Origin: Duncaniella sp.
Lineage (GTDB): Bacteria; Bacteroidota; Bacteroidia; Bacteroidales; Muribaculaceae
Assembly (NCBI GenBank): GCA_029056055.1
Contig: JAIDCC010000111.1
Location: 1 to 32,608, forward strand
Length of the DNA: 32,608 nt
Reading direction: 5' to 3'
Shown here in pieces: positions 24,707 to 32,530 of the stretch (within the stretch, counting starts at the first letter, position 1; each line of letters opens with the position of its first letter). Under the pieces are notes generated by a model. The model searched no databases. It was not told the DNA's origin and saw only the letters and a program-made list of their open reading frames with translations. Made by a program: the position numbers and the translations under genes.

Positions 24707-25546
24707 ATGAAACAGAAACTCCGTCTGCTGTTCCAAACTTTCTCGGCTCCGCTTACCGACTGTCCACGCGCAGCCTCATTGTTGCTCGCTCTCGGTCTGG
24801 CTATCCCTTTGGCCACCTGCACGAGATGGTTCGTCATGGGCGACTATCCCGCGGTGAGATACTTTGGAAACCTTTTCGTTGCTCTCTGCTACTACCTTGC
24901 GTGCGTATGGATAATGAGCGCCGGGGCCGTGTTTCTCCGTCGGTGGGCACGTTGGGCGGCTAACGTGTGGATAGGCGTTTGCCTCGCCCTCGCTTCTATG
25001 AATTGCTTGATGAACGTGTCCTACTTTGCCATCTACTACGAATGGCCCGGCATCGAGACCGTTGCAGCGACAATGGGTACCAACCGTCAGGAAGCTATTG
25101 AATTCATAGGTTCGTTTTTCTCACCCGACATCCTGATTATCTTGGCTTGCATAGCTATATTCTATCTGATAATCAAAGGATTATACGCAATAGGGGGGGG
25201 GTACTTGTATGAGGTATGTTATGGCTACCATGGCACTCTTCGGCCTGATTGTTCCGGCTTATCGGAACAGGGATGTCTGGTTTGCCACTCTCGCAGGAAA
25301 GATCGATATGATGTGCCGTCTTCCCGAAGACCTTCCGTTGCTCGACGAGCGTCTCCCTCTCTCCGTGACAGACCCGGAGACGCCGCCCGGCCACATCGTG
25401 GTCATTATCGGCGAGAGTCATTCAACCGACTGTTCGCAACTCTATGGATACGACCTCCCCACAAATCCTCTCCTTTCAGCCATGCAGGCCGACTCGTCTC
25501 TATTCGTGTTTACCGACGCGACTTCACGATATTATCACACCATTAA
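24707..25546 (+). CDS. Phosphoethanolamine transferase, N-terminal part (membrane domain), frameshifted
   Basis: Codons 1-162 encode four hydrophobic segments (about 22-40, 52-76, 85-110, 140-162), matching the N-terminal membrane domain of EptA/CptA-type phosphoethanolamine transferases. At the G9 tract (25193-25201) the reading frame shifts relative to the rest of the gene, and everything translated after 25202 in this frame, up to the stop at 25546, is nonsense rich in Arg, Ser and Pro. Removing one G joins it to the next open frame and gives a continuous 535-residue protein, the normal size of the family, with the fifth membrane segment supplied by the downstream part. The ATG at 24707 is preferred over the open frame to 24623, which lies inside the YihY gene. 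Confidence 0.75.
   Translation: MKQKLRLLFQTFSAPLTDCPRAASLLLALGLAIPLATCTRWFVMGDYPAVRYFGNLFVALCYYLACVWIMSAGAVFLRRWARWAANVWIGVCLALASMNCLMNVSYFAIYYEWPGIETVAATMGTNRQEAIEFIGSFFSPDILIILACIAIFYLIIKGLYAIGGGYLYEVCYGYHGTLRPDCSGLSEQGCLVCHSRRKDRYDVPSSRRPSVARRASPSLRDRPGDAARPHRGHYRRESFNRLFATLWIRPPHKSSPFSHAGRLVSIRVYRRDFTILSHH
25193..25201 (+). repeat. G9 homopolymer tract inside the phosphoethanolamine transferase gene
   Basis: Nine consecutive G residues sit between the fourth and fifth membrane-segment codons. Upstream codons are in one frame and downstream codons are in the frame that would be reached with eight (or eleven) Gs. Such tracts mutate by slipped-strand mispairing and are classic on/off switches, for example in Campylobacter; a sequencing or assembly error is the main alternative. 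Confidence 0.85.
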
Positions 25547-26315
25547 CTGCTTCAGAAGTTTCATGACAGCCACTCACGATGACAAACCCTGGAATGAGTG
25601 CGAAAATGCCTTCGAGGTTGCCGCCTCACGGGGCTATCAGACTTTCTGGCTATCTAATCAGAGTCCCGTGGGTTTCAATGACAATGCGATTGCAACGATG
25701 GCCTCTCGCGCCGATAAGGTGGTCTACACCACCGTGCCCGGTGAGGTCGACTACAGCGCGCTGCCCTACGACGAGGCTCTCACGTCTATGCTCGACAGTC
25801 TCATAGCCCCTGGAAGCAAACAATTGTTCTTCGTCCACCTTATGGGTTCGCACCGGAGTTTCGAAAATCGCTATCCCGCCGATCGCGGGCATTTCCAACC
25901 TACCGATTACACTGCCTATCCTGCCGCCCAACGTGAAGACCGTGCGTGCTATGACAATTCGATTCTCTACAACGACTCTGTCGTCAGCACCCTCTTCCGG
26001 CGTCTCGACTCTCTCGATGCTGTCGGGCTCTATTTCTCAGACCATGGCGTCGACGTGTTTCAATCTCCCTCCGTGACACGTATCACCCATGCCAATTCCG
26101 ACTCGTTGAGCATGAAAGCGGCTGCCCGCATTCCGATGCTCATCTACGCCTCGCCGCGCTATCGCACAACCCACCCTCTCAAAATGGAACGTCTGCGCCG
26201 TTCGCTCGACACCCCGGTGAAAAACACACAGATGGTCTACACTCTGATGGACATGATGGGTGTGAGGTTTCGCGATGACAACCGCGTAGACAGCTTGTCG
26301 GCCATCCGCCCCTGA
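25209..26315 (+). CDS. Phosphoethanolamine transferase, C-terminal sulfatase-fold part
   Basis: This 368-codon frame holds the fifth membrane segment (residues 4-19) and the periplasmic catalytic domain of an EptA/CptA-like enzyme that moves phosphoethanolamine from phosphatidylethanolamine to lipid A or core sugars. Metal and catalytic positions are visible: Glu69 (IIGESHS), the likely nucleophile Thr111 (YHTINCF), His210 and His215 (HLMGSH) and Asp278/His279 (FSDHG). Either it is translated only when the upstream G tract has a compatible length, or the ATG at 25209 is used as an internal start, giving a protein with a single membrane segment. The domain itself is intact, so the gene does not look like an old pseudogene. 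Lipid A modification would lower negative surface charge and protect against cationic peptides. Confidence 0.82.
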   Translation: MRYVMATMALFGLIVPAYRNRDVWFATLAGKIDMMCRLPEDLPLLDERLPLSVTDPETPPGHIVVIIGESHSTDCSQLYGYDLPTNPLLSAMQADSSLFVFTDATSRYYHTINCFRSFMTATHDDKPWNECENAFEVAASRGYQTFWLSNQSPVGFNDNAIATMASRADKVVYTTVPGEVDYSALPYDEALTSMLDSLIAPGSKQLFFVHLMGSHRSFENRYPADRGHFQPTDYTAYPAAQREDRACYDNSILYNDSVVSTLFRRLDSLDAVGLYFSDHGVDVFQSPSVTRITHANSDSLSMKAAARIPMLIYASPRYRTTHPLKMERLRRSLDTPVKNTQMVYTLMDMMGVRFRDDNRVDSLSAIRP

Positions 26316-26401
26316 CAACAGTACAAAATTACGCAATCCTGCCACGAAAATAGTGCGATTATCCCGGCACGACTTTCCGGACTCCACACTTTCCCTTAAA
26401 A

Positions 26402-27451
26402 ATGACAACTCAAGGACGAATCACATATCTCGACACTGCACGCGGACTGGCCATTTTCACCGTACTCTACAGCCATGTGTGCATCTTCTGCCTCCCCGAC
26501 TACAACGCATCCGCGATTCTCGGCTTTCTGCGTAACTACTATCTCAACGCATTCTTTTTCGTAGCCGGATTCTTCGCGCTGCGCAGCCACATTCCGTCGG
26601 TGCGTGAAGCCGCGGGACAGATGTGGCGCAAGACCATGCAGCTTTTGCTACCTACGGTGATTGTCGGTAGCATCTACACTTTGACGCACGGCTCCTACAT
26701 GGACGATTTCATCTATGCTCCGGCCAAGAACGGCTATTGGTTCACGTTGGTGCTCTACGAAATGTTCCTCCTCTATTATGCCCCCGAGGCTGTGGCCACG
26801 ATGTGCGGCTGCAGACACCTTGTGATGCTGGGATTAGTTGTAATCGTTTCATGCGGGCTCTACGTTGTGCAGAACGTCCGGCCTTTCTCGGGTCCTGCTG
26901 CCGACATTCTGTGTCTCACCAACCTCGCCTATGCGTTCATCTACTTTGTCGCAGGACTCGTCGCACGTCAGTACCGGGCAGAGATTTCTCGTGTCGTCGA
27001 TGCGCGAAACGGTATCCTTATCACTGCGATAGTGTGCTTCGTGATTGCGGGTTATATTGTCAGCCTGCCCAAAACGCTCCATCAGGCAGCTATCCTCGTG
27101 GCCGTGGTCTACGTGTTGCGGCGTCTTTCAACCTCCTCCCGGTTAGAGGGTGCGGTACGTCCCGTCATCAATCTGTTCACTTGGCTCGGCTCATATACGC
27201 TCGAAATCTATTTCATCCACTATTTCCTGCTTTTCCGCCTGCCCGACCCACTCGCACGCTTCATCACCACCTCTCTCAACGCCGACCTCTCACTGAGCTT
27301 TCCCGAGTTTCTCACCATCGGGGCATTGGTTGTCGTCCTTAGCTATTTCAGCGTCCTCATAGCATGTTTCATAAAACAGATACCATATTCCTCTCTCCTG
27401 GCGTTCGGCAAGACTGCCGCCTCCGCACGCCCCTCCGCCTCTCCTGAATAG
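26402..27451 (+). CDS. Acyltransferase family 3 membrane protein
   Basis: The 349-residue integral membrane protein has about ten hydrophobic segments and the Acyltransferase_3 (OafA/OatA-type) N-terminal signature: Asp11 and Arg14 (YLDTARGLAIF) and His25 (LYSHVCIF). Members move acyl groups, mainly acetyl, onto surface sugars, O-antigen, peptidoglycan or secreted polymers. No extracellular SGNH domain is fused, so it is the short form. It lies 86 bp after the phosphoethanolamine transferase, on the same strand; both would alter surface glycolipids or glycans. The acceptor cannot be deduced from sequence. Confidence 0.87.
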   Translation: MTTQGRITYLDTARGLAIFTVLYSHVCIFCLPDYNASAILGFLRNYYLNAFFFVAGFFALRSHIPSVREAAGQMWRKTMQLLLPTVIVGSIYTLTHGSYMDDFIYAPAKNGYWFTLVLYEMFLLYYAPEAVATMCGCRHLVMLGLVVIVSCGLYVVQNVRPFSGPAADILCLTNLAYAFIYFVAGLVARQYRAEISRVVDARNGILITAIVCFVIAGYIVSLPKTLHQAAILVAVVYVLRRLSTSSRLEGAVRPVINLFTWLGSYTLEIYFIHYFLLFRLPDPLARFITTSLNADLSLSFPEFLTIGALVVVLSYFSVLIACFIKQIPYSSLLAFGKTAASARPSASPE

Positions 27452-27482
27452 AAATCAAAAAACCACATAATAATAATCCATC

Positions 27483-27857
27483 ATGAAAGAAGTAATCTCT
27501 ACCACTGCCGCCCCTGCGGCTATCGGCCCCTACAGCCAGGCCATCAAAGTTGGCAACATGCTCTTCTGCTCGGGTCAGATTCCCGTCAACCCCGCCACGG
27601 GCGAAATCCCCGAAGGCATCACCGCCCAGACCCGTCAGGCTCTCGAAAACGTCAAGGCTCTCCTTGCCGAAGCCGGCGCTACGGTCGACAATGTTGTCAA
27701 GACCACCGTTTTCCTTGCCGACATGAGCCTCTTCGTTCCCATGAACGAAGTCTACGGCGAAGTCTTCACCAAGCCCTACCCCGCACGTTCAGCCGTAGCC
27801 GTGCGCGAACTTCCCAAGCAGGTGCTGGTCGAGGTTGAGGTCATCGCAGCTCTCTAA
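27483..27857 (+). CDS. ridA: RidA family enamine/imine deaminase
   Basis: The 124-residue cytoplasmic protein of the RidA/YjgF/UK114 family hydrolyses reactive enamine/imine intermediates such as 2-aminoacrylate released by PLP enzymes. Conserved residues are visible: Tyr17 (GPYSQA), Gly31 (FCSGQIP), Arg102 (PARSAV) and the acidic residue near the C-terminus (Glu117/119, VEVEVIA). The length is typical and the trimeric fold is expected. It starts 31 bp after the acyltransferase and ends just before a strong terminator, so it is the last gene of this run or a single-gene unit. Confidence 0.96.
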   Translation: MKEVISTTAAPAAIGPYSQAIKVGNMLFCSGQIPVNPATGEIPEGITAQTRQALENVKALLAEAGATVDNVVKTTVFLADMSLFVPMNEVYGEVFTKPYPARSAVAVRELPKQVLVEVEVIAAL

Positions 27858-27881
27858 TCTATTCCGCTTACACTTCCCTCC

Positions 27882-27916
27882 GAGGCCCGGCCGTCACGGT
27901 CGGGCCTCTCGTTTTG
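27882..27916 (+). terminator. Intrinsic terminator after ridA
   Basis: An 11-bp stem (27882-27892 with 27898-27908; one G-T wobble) closes a 5-nt loop and is followed by TCGTTTTG. It lies 24 bp after the ridA stop codon. Confidence 0.82.
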
Positions 27917-27982
27917 TCGCACAACCTTTTCGCCTCGCCATCTGTTTTTTCTTTAGAGCAAATATCTAAAAAACGTTCTACT

Positions 27983-28429
27983 ATGAAAAAAATCCTTTTC
28001 CTTCTGATGGCGGTCTTGGCGTTCTCCCTCCAAGGCATGGCCTTCGACAAGTATTCCATCGACCGCAACGACCTCCCGCAAGCCGCGCAGGATTTCCTAC
28101 TCGAACACTTCCCGAAGACAAAAGTCGGAATGGTGAAAACCGACAAACACTTCCTGCGCAAGACCGACTACGACGTGCGCCTCGTCAACGGCACGACAAT
28201 TGAATTCTCCAACTCCGGCAAATGGACGTCGGTCGACTGCAAGACCCGAGCCGTCCCCGAAGCAATCATTCCGCGTGCCATTCGCTCCTACGTCAAGAAG
28301 AACTGTCCCGACGTTAAGATTGTCAAAATTGAAAAGACCTCCTCGAAGTATGAAGTCGAACTCTCCGATGGCATCGAACTCACCTTCAACCTCCTCGGCC
28401 AATTCAAAAGTATGAAGATGGACGACTGA
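27983..28429 (+). CDS. Secreted PepSY-like (DUF2874-type) protein
   Basis: The 148-residue protein has a signal peptide (about residues 1-20) and two repeats of a PepSY-like beta-lactamase-inhibitor-like module, at about 28-80 and 92-146. Each starts with a helix (LPQAAQDFLLEHFP; IPRAIRSYVKKNCP) followed by beta strands with a YDVRLVNGTTIEF or YEVELSDGIELTF segment. Such secreted periplasmic proteins are common in Bacteroidetes and are of unknown function. The ATG at 27983 gives the clean signal peptide; the frame upstream to 27914 runs out of the ridA terminator region and is not coding. No clear promoter was found. It is likely a single-gene unit. Confidence 0.85.
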   Translation: MKKILFLLMAVLAFSLQGMAFDKYSIDRNDLPQAAQDFLLEHFPKTKVGMVKTDKHFLRKTDYDVRLVNGTTIEFSNSGKWTSVDCKTRAVPEAIIPRAIRSYVKKNCPDVKIVKIEKTSSKYEVELSDGIELTFNLLGQFKSMKMDD

Positions 28430-28470
28430 CTCCTCCCTCATTCAAAATCCCCGCTCCTCCTCCAAGTCGA

Positions 28471-28510
28471 GCTAAATCCGGCTTCATCCCGTTAAATCTC
28501 GCTAAATCCC
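28471..28510. repeat. Four tandem 10-bp units (GCTAAATCCC-like)
   Basis: Four contiguous 10-bp units (GCTAAATCCG, GCTTCATCCC, GTTAAATCTC, GCTAAATCCC) lie between two convergent genes. Read on the opposite strand they resemble the 10-bp array at 2171-2250 (shared TAA and TCCC core), suggesting one repeat family. Confidence 0.65.
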
Positions 28511-28547
28511 GCCTTCTCATCCCAAATTCCCCATTCCCCATTCAAAA

Positions 28548-28593
28548 TTAAAAAAGCTCCCCCGCTCGCCGACCGATGGTCGCCGCGCGGGGG
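28548..28593 (-). terminator. Terminator of the DUF4861 gene
   Basis: On the minus strand CCCCCGC (28587-28593) pairs with GCGGGGG (28559-28565), with an inner CGACC/GGTCG stem. The minus-strand sequence then continues AGCTTTTTTAATTTT, a good T-tract. It lies 35 bp after the DUF4861 stop. Confidence 0.8.
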
Positions 28594-28627
28594 AATGTCG
28601 TTTCTTATGGTTGCCTCTTCGGCCTTC

Positions 28628-29797
28628 CTACTTCTTCACGGTGATTTTCACCGGCTTGGCCAGAGTCGTGCGCCAATTGCGGAGCCACGCCCACCACTCC
28701 TCCGGCGTGCGGGGCGACGTCGTGTCGCGCAGCGCGCAGGCGGCGAAATAGTAACGCATGTGTCCCTTCTCGTCGGGGCGCATCAGAGTGAGATAGTTCA
28801 CGTCGTCTTCCAACGTCTTGGCGAGGTAGGGCGCCGGCACATAGATGCCGAGTCCGAGAGTGTCTACCAATTCCTTCATGCCGTTGTCAGGAACGTTGTT
28901 GCCCCACGACCCGGCCAGACCGTCAGCCTCGATGAAACCCACGTTGTCGTTCATGAGTTTCTGCACACCCGTGGCAAAAGTCTTGCCGTGCGAGGGCGTG
29001 ACGCACACGTCCACTTCATAGTCGCGGTGACCCTTGTAGATAGTATAGGTCTGCGTCATGTCGACGGGCTGTCCGTCATACACCCAGCCGCGGTCGGTCA
29101 CCTCGATTATCGAGCGGAGCGGGCCGGTGGTCACAATGCGCTGCGCGCGTGTGGCCACGGTGTCTATCGTGACAGGCTTGTCGTTCTGCCAGCCGCGGAA
29201 TGAGCCGAGCGCCACAGAGGTGCCCGCCCAGAGGATGTCGCGGCCATAACCCTGAGCCAGCTGGTCGCGCGTGGTGTAGAAACCTGTCGTCTCGAGTTCG
29301 AGCTGCGGAGTGTTCTTGGCGTAGAGGTCGACGCTCTGACGATTGTCCATGTAGACGCGGATTGCGTTATAGAGACCTTCGAGCACGGCGCCGTGACCAT
29401 AGATGGAGTTATACATCTGGCGGTTGTCGGCATCGCCCGGGAAGGTGATGGCCGTGATGCGCGGATGCTTCTGATTTTTGTCGTTGAGTTTGATGTAGGC
29501 CGACGTCCCTGCCTCGAAGCTGTCTGTCTCGGGGCGCGACGACGTCGTTATGCGAAACGTCCGTGTGGCCGAGGGCTTGAGGTCTACGAGAAACACGAGC
29601 TCGTCAGCGCGGCCGTCGGCGTTCATGTCGTCGAGCTGATAGGCCATGTCGGGCTGACCGGCAAACGAAACCGAACGCACCTCCTCGCCTTTCGAGGGGA
29701 GCGAAACTACGACGGGCACATCTTTGCGGGGTGTCGCGTCAGGGTTGCTGACCGTGACGGTCAGTGCCAGCAGAAGTGAATTGACGATTGTTGACAT
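28628..29797 (-). CDS. DUF4861 family secreted protein
   Basis: The 389-residue product begins with a hydrophobic signal (about residues 1-18). It resembles the DUF4861 family, found mostly in Bacteroidetes and often encoded with polysaccharide-degrading enzymes; no activity is established to my knowledge. Visible features are an Asp-rich segment (DDMNADGRADELVFLVDL), a likely beta-sandwich-rich fold, and a conserved central part around YGHGAVLEG and DNRQSVDLY. The ATG at 29797 is chosen; the frame is open on to 30046 but that part overlaps rpoD and looks non-coding. It is transcribed toward the PepSY-like gene, with a terminator between. A carbohydrate-active role is inferred only. Confidence 0.75.
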   Translation of the reverse strand: MSTIVNSLLLALTVTVSNPDATPRKDVPVVVSLPSKGEEVRSVSFAGQPDMAYQLDDMNADGRADELVFLVDLKPSATRTFRITTSSRPETDSFEAGTSAYIKLNDKNQKHPRITAITFPGDADNRQMYNSIYGHGAVLEGLYNAIRVYMDNRQSVDLYAKNTPQLELETTGFYTTRDQLAQGYGRDILWAGTSVALGSFRGWQNDKPVTIDTVATRAQRIVTTGPLRSIIEVTDRGWVYDGQPVDMTQTYTIYKGHRDYEVDVCVTPSHGKTFATGVQKLMNDNVGFIEADGLAGSWGNNVPDNGMKELVDTLGLGIYVPAPYLAKTLEDDVNYLTLMRPDEKGHMRYYFAACALRDTTSPRTPEEWWAWLRNWRTTLAKPVKITVKK

Positions 29798-29846
29798 TAG
29801 CTTAATGGTGATTAGATTGCTTTGGGCTTTGGGGTTATTACACAAA

Positions 29847-29874
29847 TTCCCCCGGGTGGTTTGGGCCGGGGGAA
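29847..29874 (-). terminator. Likely terminator of rpoD
   Basis: A 9-bp perfect stem (TTCCCCCGG at 29847-29855 with CCGGGGGAA at 29866-29874) and 10-nt loop follow the rpoD stop by about 50 bp. On the minus strand the sequence continues TTTGTGTAAT, a short T-tract. Confidence 0.6.
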
Positions 29875-29924
29875 GAATGAAAAGTCTTACGATTTGAGTG
29901 GTGCGGAGGCCGAAGCCTTCCTTC

Positions 29925-30785
29925 TCACTGGCCGAGGAACGGCTGAAGCAGATGGCTCTTCTGACCTTTGAGGCGACGGATGGCCTTCTCCTTAATCTGG
30001 CGCACGCGCTCGCGGGTGAGGTCAAACTTAGCGCCGATTTCCTCAAGAGTCATTTCCTGGCATCCGATGCCGAAGAACATCTGGAGGATTTCGCGCTCGC
30101 GCTCGTGCAGCTGACGAAGCGCGCGGTCTACTTCTTTCGAAAGCGACTCCTGATTGAGGGCCGCGTCGGCCATCGGCGAGTCGCCGTCGGTCAGCACGTC
30201 AAGCAGCGAATTGTCTTCGCCTTCCACGAAAGGTGCGTCTACAGAGATGTGACGACCCGACACTTTCATCGTGTCGGCTATCTTGTCGACGGGCACCTCA
30301 AGCTTTTCGGCCAGCTCCTCGGGAGAGGGGCGACGCTCGTTTTCCTGCTCGAATTTCGAAAGAGCCTTGCTTATTTTGTTGAGCGAGCCCACCTGGTTGA
30401 GGGGCAGACGCACTATGCGGCTCTGTTCGGCCAGGGCCTGAAGGATGGATTGACGTATCCACCACACGGCGTAGGAGATAAACTTGAAACCGCGGGTCTC
30501 GTCAAACTTCTGTGCCGCTTTAATCAAGCCGAGATTGCCTTCGTTGATGAGGTCCGGGAGGCTGAGTCCCTGGTTCTGATACTGTTTGGCCACTGACACA
30601 ACGAAGCGAAGGTTGGCACGGACGAGCTTGTCGAGAGCCCTCTGATCTCCCTGGTGAATGCGCTGCGCGAGTTCTACTTCTTCCTCTACCGAGATTAATT
30701 CTTCTCGGCCGATTTCCTGAAGAAACTTATCGAGCGACGCGCTCTCACGGTTGGTGATTGATTTGGAAATTTTTAATTGTCTCAT
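29925..30785 (-). CDS. rpoD: Primary sigma factor (RpoD/sigma-ABfr type)
   Basis: The 286-residue protein is the housekeeping sigma subunit of RNA polymerase. It lacks region 1.1 and the non-conserved insert, as is normal for the short Bacteroidetes primary sigma. Region 1.2 (about residues 16-45; [10 protein letters not shown]), region 2 (about 53-125; [18 protein letters not shown] and [15 protein letters not shown]), region 3 (about 135-200) and region 4 (about 215-280, with the helix-turn-helix [20 protein letters not shown]) are complete. The N-terminus [19 protein letters not shown] is characteristic. It carries its own TTTG/TAACTTTG promoter (30811-30842), of the type this sigma recognises, and a terminator. 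Confidence 0.97.
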   Translation of the reverse strand: MRQLKISKSITNRESASLDKFLQEIGREELISVEEEVELAQRIHQGDQRALDKLVRANLRFVVSVAKQYQNQGLSLPDLINEGNLGLIKAAQKFDETRGFKFISYAVWWIRQSILQALAEQSRIVRLPLNQVGSLNKISKALSKFEQENERRPSPEELAEKLEVPVDKIADTMKVSGRHISVDAPFVEGEDNSLLDVLTDGDSPMADAALNQESLSKEVDRALRQLHEREREILQMFFGIGCQEMTLEEIGAKFDLTRERVRQIKEKAIRRLKGQKSHLLQPFLGQ

Positions 30786-30810
30786 GTCTACTTAACGCAG
30801 AATATTCGCG

Positions 30811-30842
30811 CAAAGTTAGTTAATTATTTTTAATTATGCAAA
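30811..30842 (-). promoter_or_regulatory. rpoD promoter
   Basis: On the minus strand TTTG (30839-30842) is followed after exactly 20 bp by TAACTTTG (30811-30818), matching the Bacteroidetes consensus. The expected leader before the ATG at 30785 is about 20 nt. Confidence 0.82.
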
Positions 30843-31237
30843 TTTTTCAGCCCTGAATATCGCTTTTAGCACCGTACGTAATACTTTTTCACACCTTTAT
30901 CGTTTTCTTCATAGAAATTTTCACTACTTTTGCGACGGTGACACACATCCGCCCTCCATTGTCAAATACCGCGAAGGGCCGTGATGTAAACACTGCTCGC
31001 GGCAAAATCAGCCTCATTCTCAACCTTAATTTTAAAGTAAGTGAGAAAAATAAATGAACAGATAAAAGGAAGTTATTTTTGAGATGATTTGGGGCTTGAG
31101 TGAAGAAGTATAGCCTCCCTATGCGCCTGAACGAAAGGCTCAAAGCATCCAAAAAGAACGAGTTTTACTGTTCAAGAATTTTTCATCACAAATATAGTTT
31201 TATTTTTAGAACTTACTTAAACCGAACTCTGAAGCAT
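30843..31237. other. Gene-free region between rpoD and the DUF4230 pair
   Basis: About 395 bp without a convincing gene. The short frames here (minus 30889-31152, plus 31100-31237) have no recognisable features. It contains a plus-strand -7 box (30925-30932), a possible hairpin (CCGCGA 30969-30974 with TCGCGG 30997-31002, inner GTG/CAC) and AT-rich DNA up to 31237. It may be a long 5' leader or hold a small RNA; neither can be shown from sequence alone. Confidence 0.55.
30925..30932 (+). promoter_or_regulatory. Possible -7 box for a leader or small RNA
   Basis: TACTTTTG fits TAnnTTTG. The upstream -33 region is only T-rich. The nearest gene on this strand starts about 305 bp later, so the transcript would have a long untranslated leader. 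Confidence 0.45.
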
Positions 31238-31843
31238 ATGAAACACCTCATTCTCACGGTGCTCGTCGCGACGCTCGCCCTGTGCGGCTGCCACCGCGGG
31301 CCCGACCCCGCCGCCGTGTTCTACTCGGAAGTGCGCTCCACAAACAAAATCAATCTTGCACGGATGTCAATCACCAAGATGGCCATCGTCGACGATATCG
31401 ACCCCTCGAAGGCCGAAGGCATGAAGCAGATGGTGGCCGGCATGATGGATGCCGTCAAGGTGGGTTCGCGTCGCGCCGCCTATTCCTACGACACCTATCT
31501 GACCGCCTTCATCGACCTCTCTTCGCTCACGCCCGAGGATGTGAAGGTTGATGAATCCACGAAGACCGTCACTCTCACTCTGCCCGACGTGCAGACCGAG
31601 TTTTCCGGACGCGACGTTGCTTTCCGCGAAGACCACTACCGCGTCAGCGGACTGCGCAGCGAAATCGACGCCCGCGAACGCGCCGACATCAAGGAGCAGA
31701 TGAACGCGTCGCTCAAAAAAGAAGTCGAGGAAGACCCCGCCTTCAGCCAGCGCCTCGCCTCGACCGGACGCGCCAAGGCCGAAGCCTATTTCCGCTCCCT
31801 CCTCGAACGCGACGGCTACACCGCCATCATCAATTTCAAATAA
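31238..31843 (+). CDS. DUF4230 lipoprotein
   Basis: The 201-residue protein has a lipoprotein signal (lipobox LCGC, Cys18) and a DUF4230-like domain over most of the rest. The domain includes a strand-rich core with Val/Thr-rich beta segments (STKTVTLTLPDVQTEF) and a charged C-terminal helix (DIKEQMNASLKKEVEED). The ATG at 31238 gives the signal peptide; the open frame continues upstream to 31100 but lacks features of coding sequence. It is followed after 17 bp by a second DUF4230 gene, and the two share the layout of a beta region, a central Arg-Glu segment and a C-terminal helix, so they are probably tandem paralogues acting together in the envelope. Function is unknown. Confidence 0.8.
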   Translation: MKHLILTVLVATLALCGCHRGPDPAAVFYSEVRSTNKINLARMSITKMAIVDDIDPSKAEGMKQMVAGMMDAVKVGSRRAAYSYDTYLTAFIDLSSLTPEDVKVDESTKTVTLTLPDVQTEFSGRDVAFREDHYRVSGLRSEIDARERADIKEQMNASLKKEVEEDPAFSQRLASTGRAKAEAYFRSLLERDGYTAIINFK

Positions 31844-31860
31844 CCTGAAAATTGACTCTA

Positions 31861-32433
31861 ATGAAAACTCTCTACAGCATAGCCATAATCCTGCTTCTCG
31901 CCGCCGCGGGGGTCGTAGGATACCTTTGGGTGACTTCGCCCGATGCCTCGCGCGTCACGATTGAGAAAGGCAAGATTTCCGACCTCCGCCCCATGATGCA
32001 ACTTTGCAGCGTGGAGCTGTTTGAAGAATTTCCCATCAAAGCCCACATCGGCAGCCGCCACTTCGTGGCCAAAGCCCGACTCAACGGCTCGATTGCGTTC
32101 GACCTCGACAACATCGACATGACCGAGCGCGGTGACACCCTCTCCGTCACGCTTCCCCGCGAAATCGTCGAAGTCTTCGAATCCACCGAGCCGGGCGCCT
32201 ACAAGGTCATCGACACGTGGAACGACAAACTCCTCGGTTCGGCCAATTTCACCACCGCCGAAGAAAACGACATCAAGAGCAAATTCATCGCCTCCTACCG
32301 CAACTCCATCTATCGCCGGGGCCTCGTCAGGAAAGCCCGCGCCGAGGCTGCCGCCAATCTGAAGCAGATGCTCTCCTCGCTCACCGGCAAGACCGTCATC
32401 GTCTCCGACCCCACCCCCGACGGACAGCCGTAA
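31861..32433 (+). CDS. DUF4230 membrane-anchored protein
   Basis: The 190-residue protein has one N-terminal hydrophobic segment (about residues 5-25) without a lipobox and a DUF4230-like extracytoplasmic domain (about 35-185). The segment NDIKSKFIASYRNSIYRRGLVRKARAEAAANL near the end is a long charged helix (residues about 140-170) and corresponds to the C-terminal helix of the preceding protein. The ATG at 31861 is preferred over a TTG at 31852. It is 17 bp downstream of the first DUF4230 gene, with a terminator after it, so the pair forms one small operon. Function is unknown. Confidence 0.8.
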   Translation: MKTLYSIAIILLLAAAGVVGYLWVTSPDASRVTIEKGKISDLRPMMQLCSVELFEEFPIKAHIGSRHFVAKARLNGSIAFDLDNIDMTERGDTLSVTLPREIVEVFESTEPGAYKVIDTWNDKLLGSANFTTAEENDIKSKFIASYRNSIYRRGLVRKARAEAAANLKQMLSSLTGKTVIVSDPTPDGQP

Positions 32434-32483
32434 CCCGGCACCGCATCTGACTTTCTGCAATCCGTCTGACCGACAGCATTGCT

Positions 32484-32530
32484 CCCCCTGGAGGCCGCTT
32501 CAATTCGCAGCCGCAGGGGGTGCATTTTCA
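32484..32530 (+). terminator. Intrinsic terminator of the DUF4230 operon
   Basis: CCCCCTG (32484-32490) pairs with CAGGGGG (32514-32520), with a further GGC/GCC pairing inside, followed by TGCATTTTC. It lies about 50 bp after the second DUF4230 stop. Confidence 0.7.

Noticed and set aside
25202-25546. Coding value of the frame after the G tract in the first phosphoethanolamine-transferase open frame
   Set aside because: Sequence becomes Arg/Ser/Pro-rich nonsense overlapping the real catalytic-domain frame.
30889-31152. Minus-strand 87-codon open frame in the rpoD gap
   Set aside because: No domain, no promoter on that strand and biased composition.
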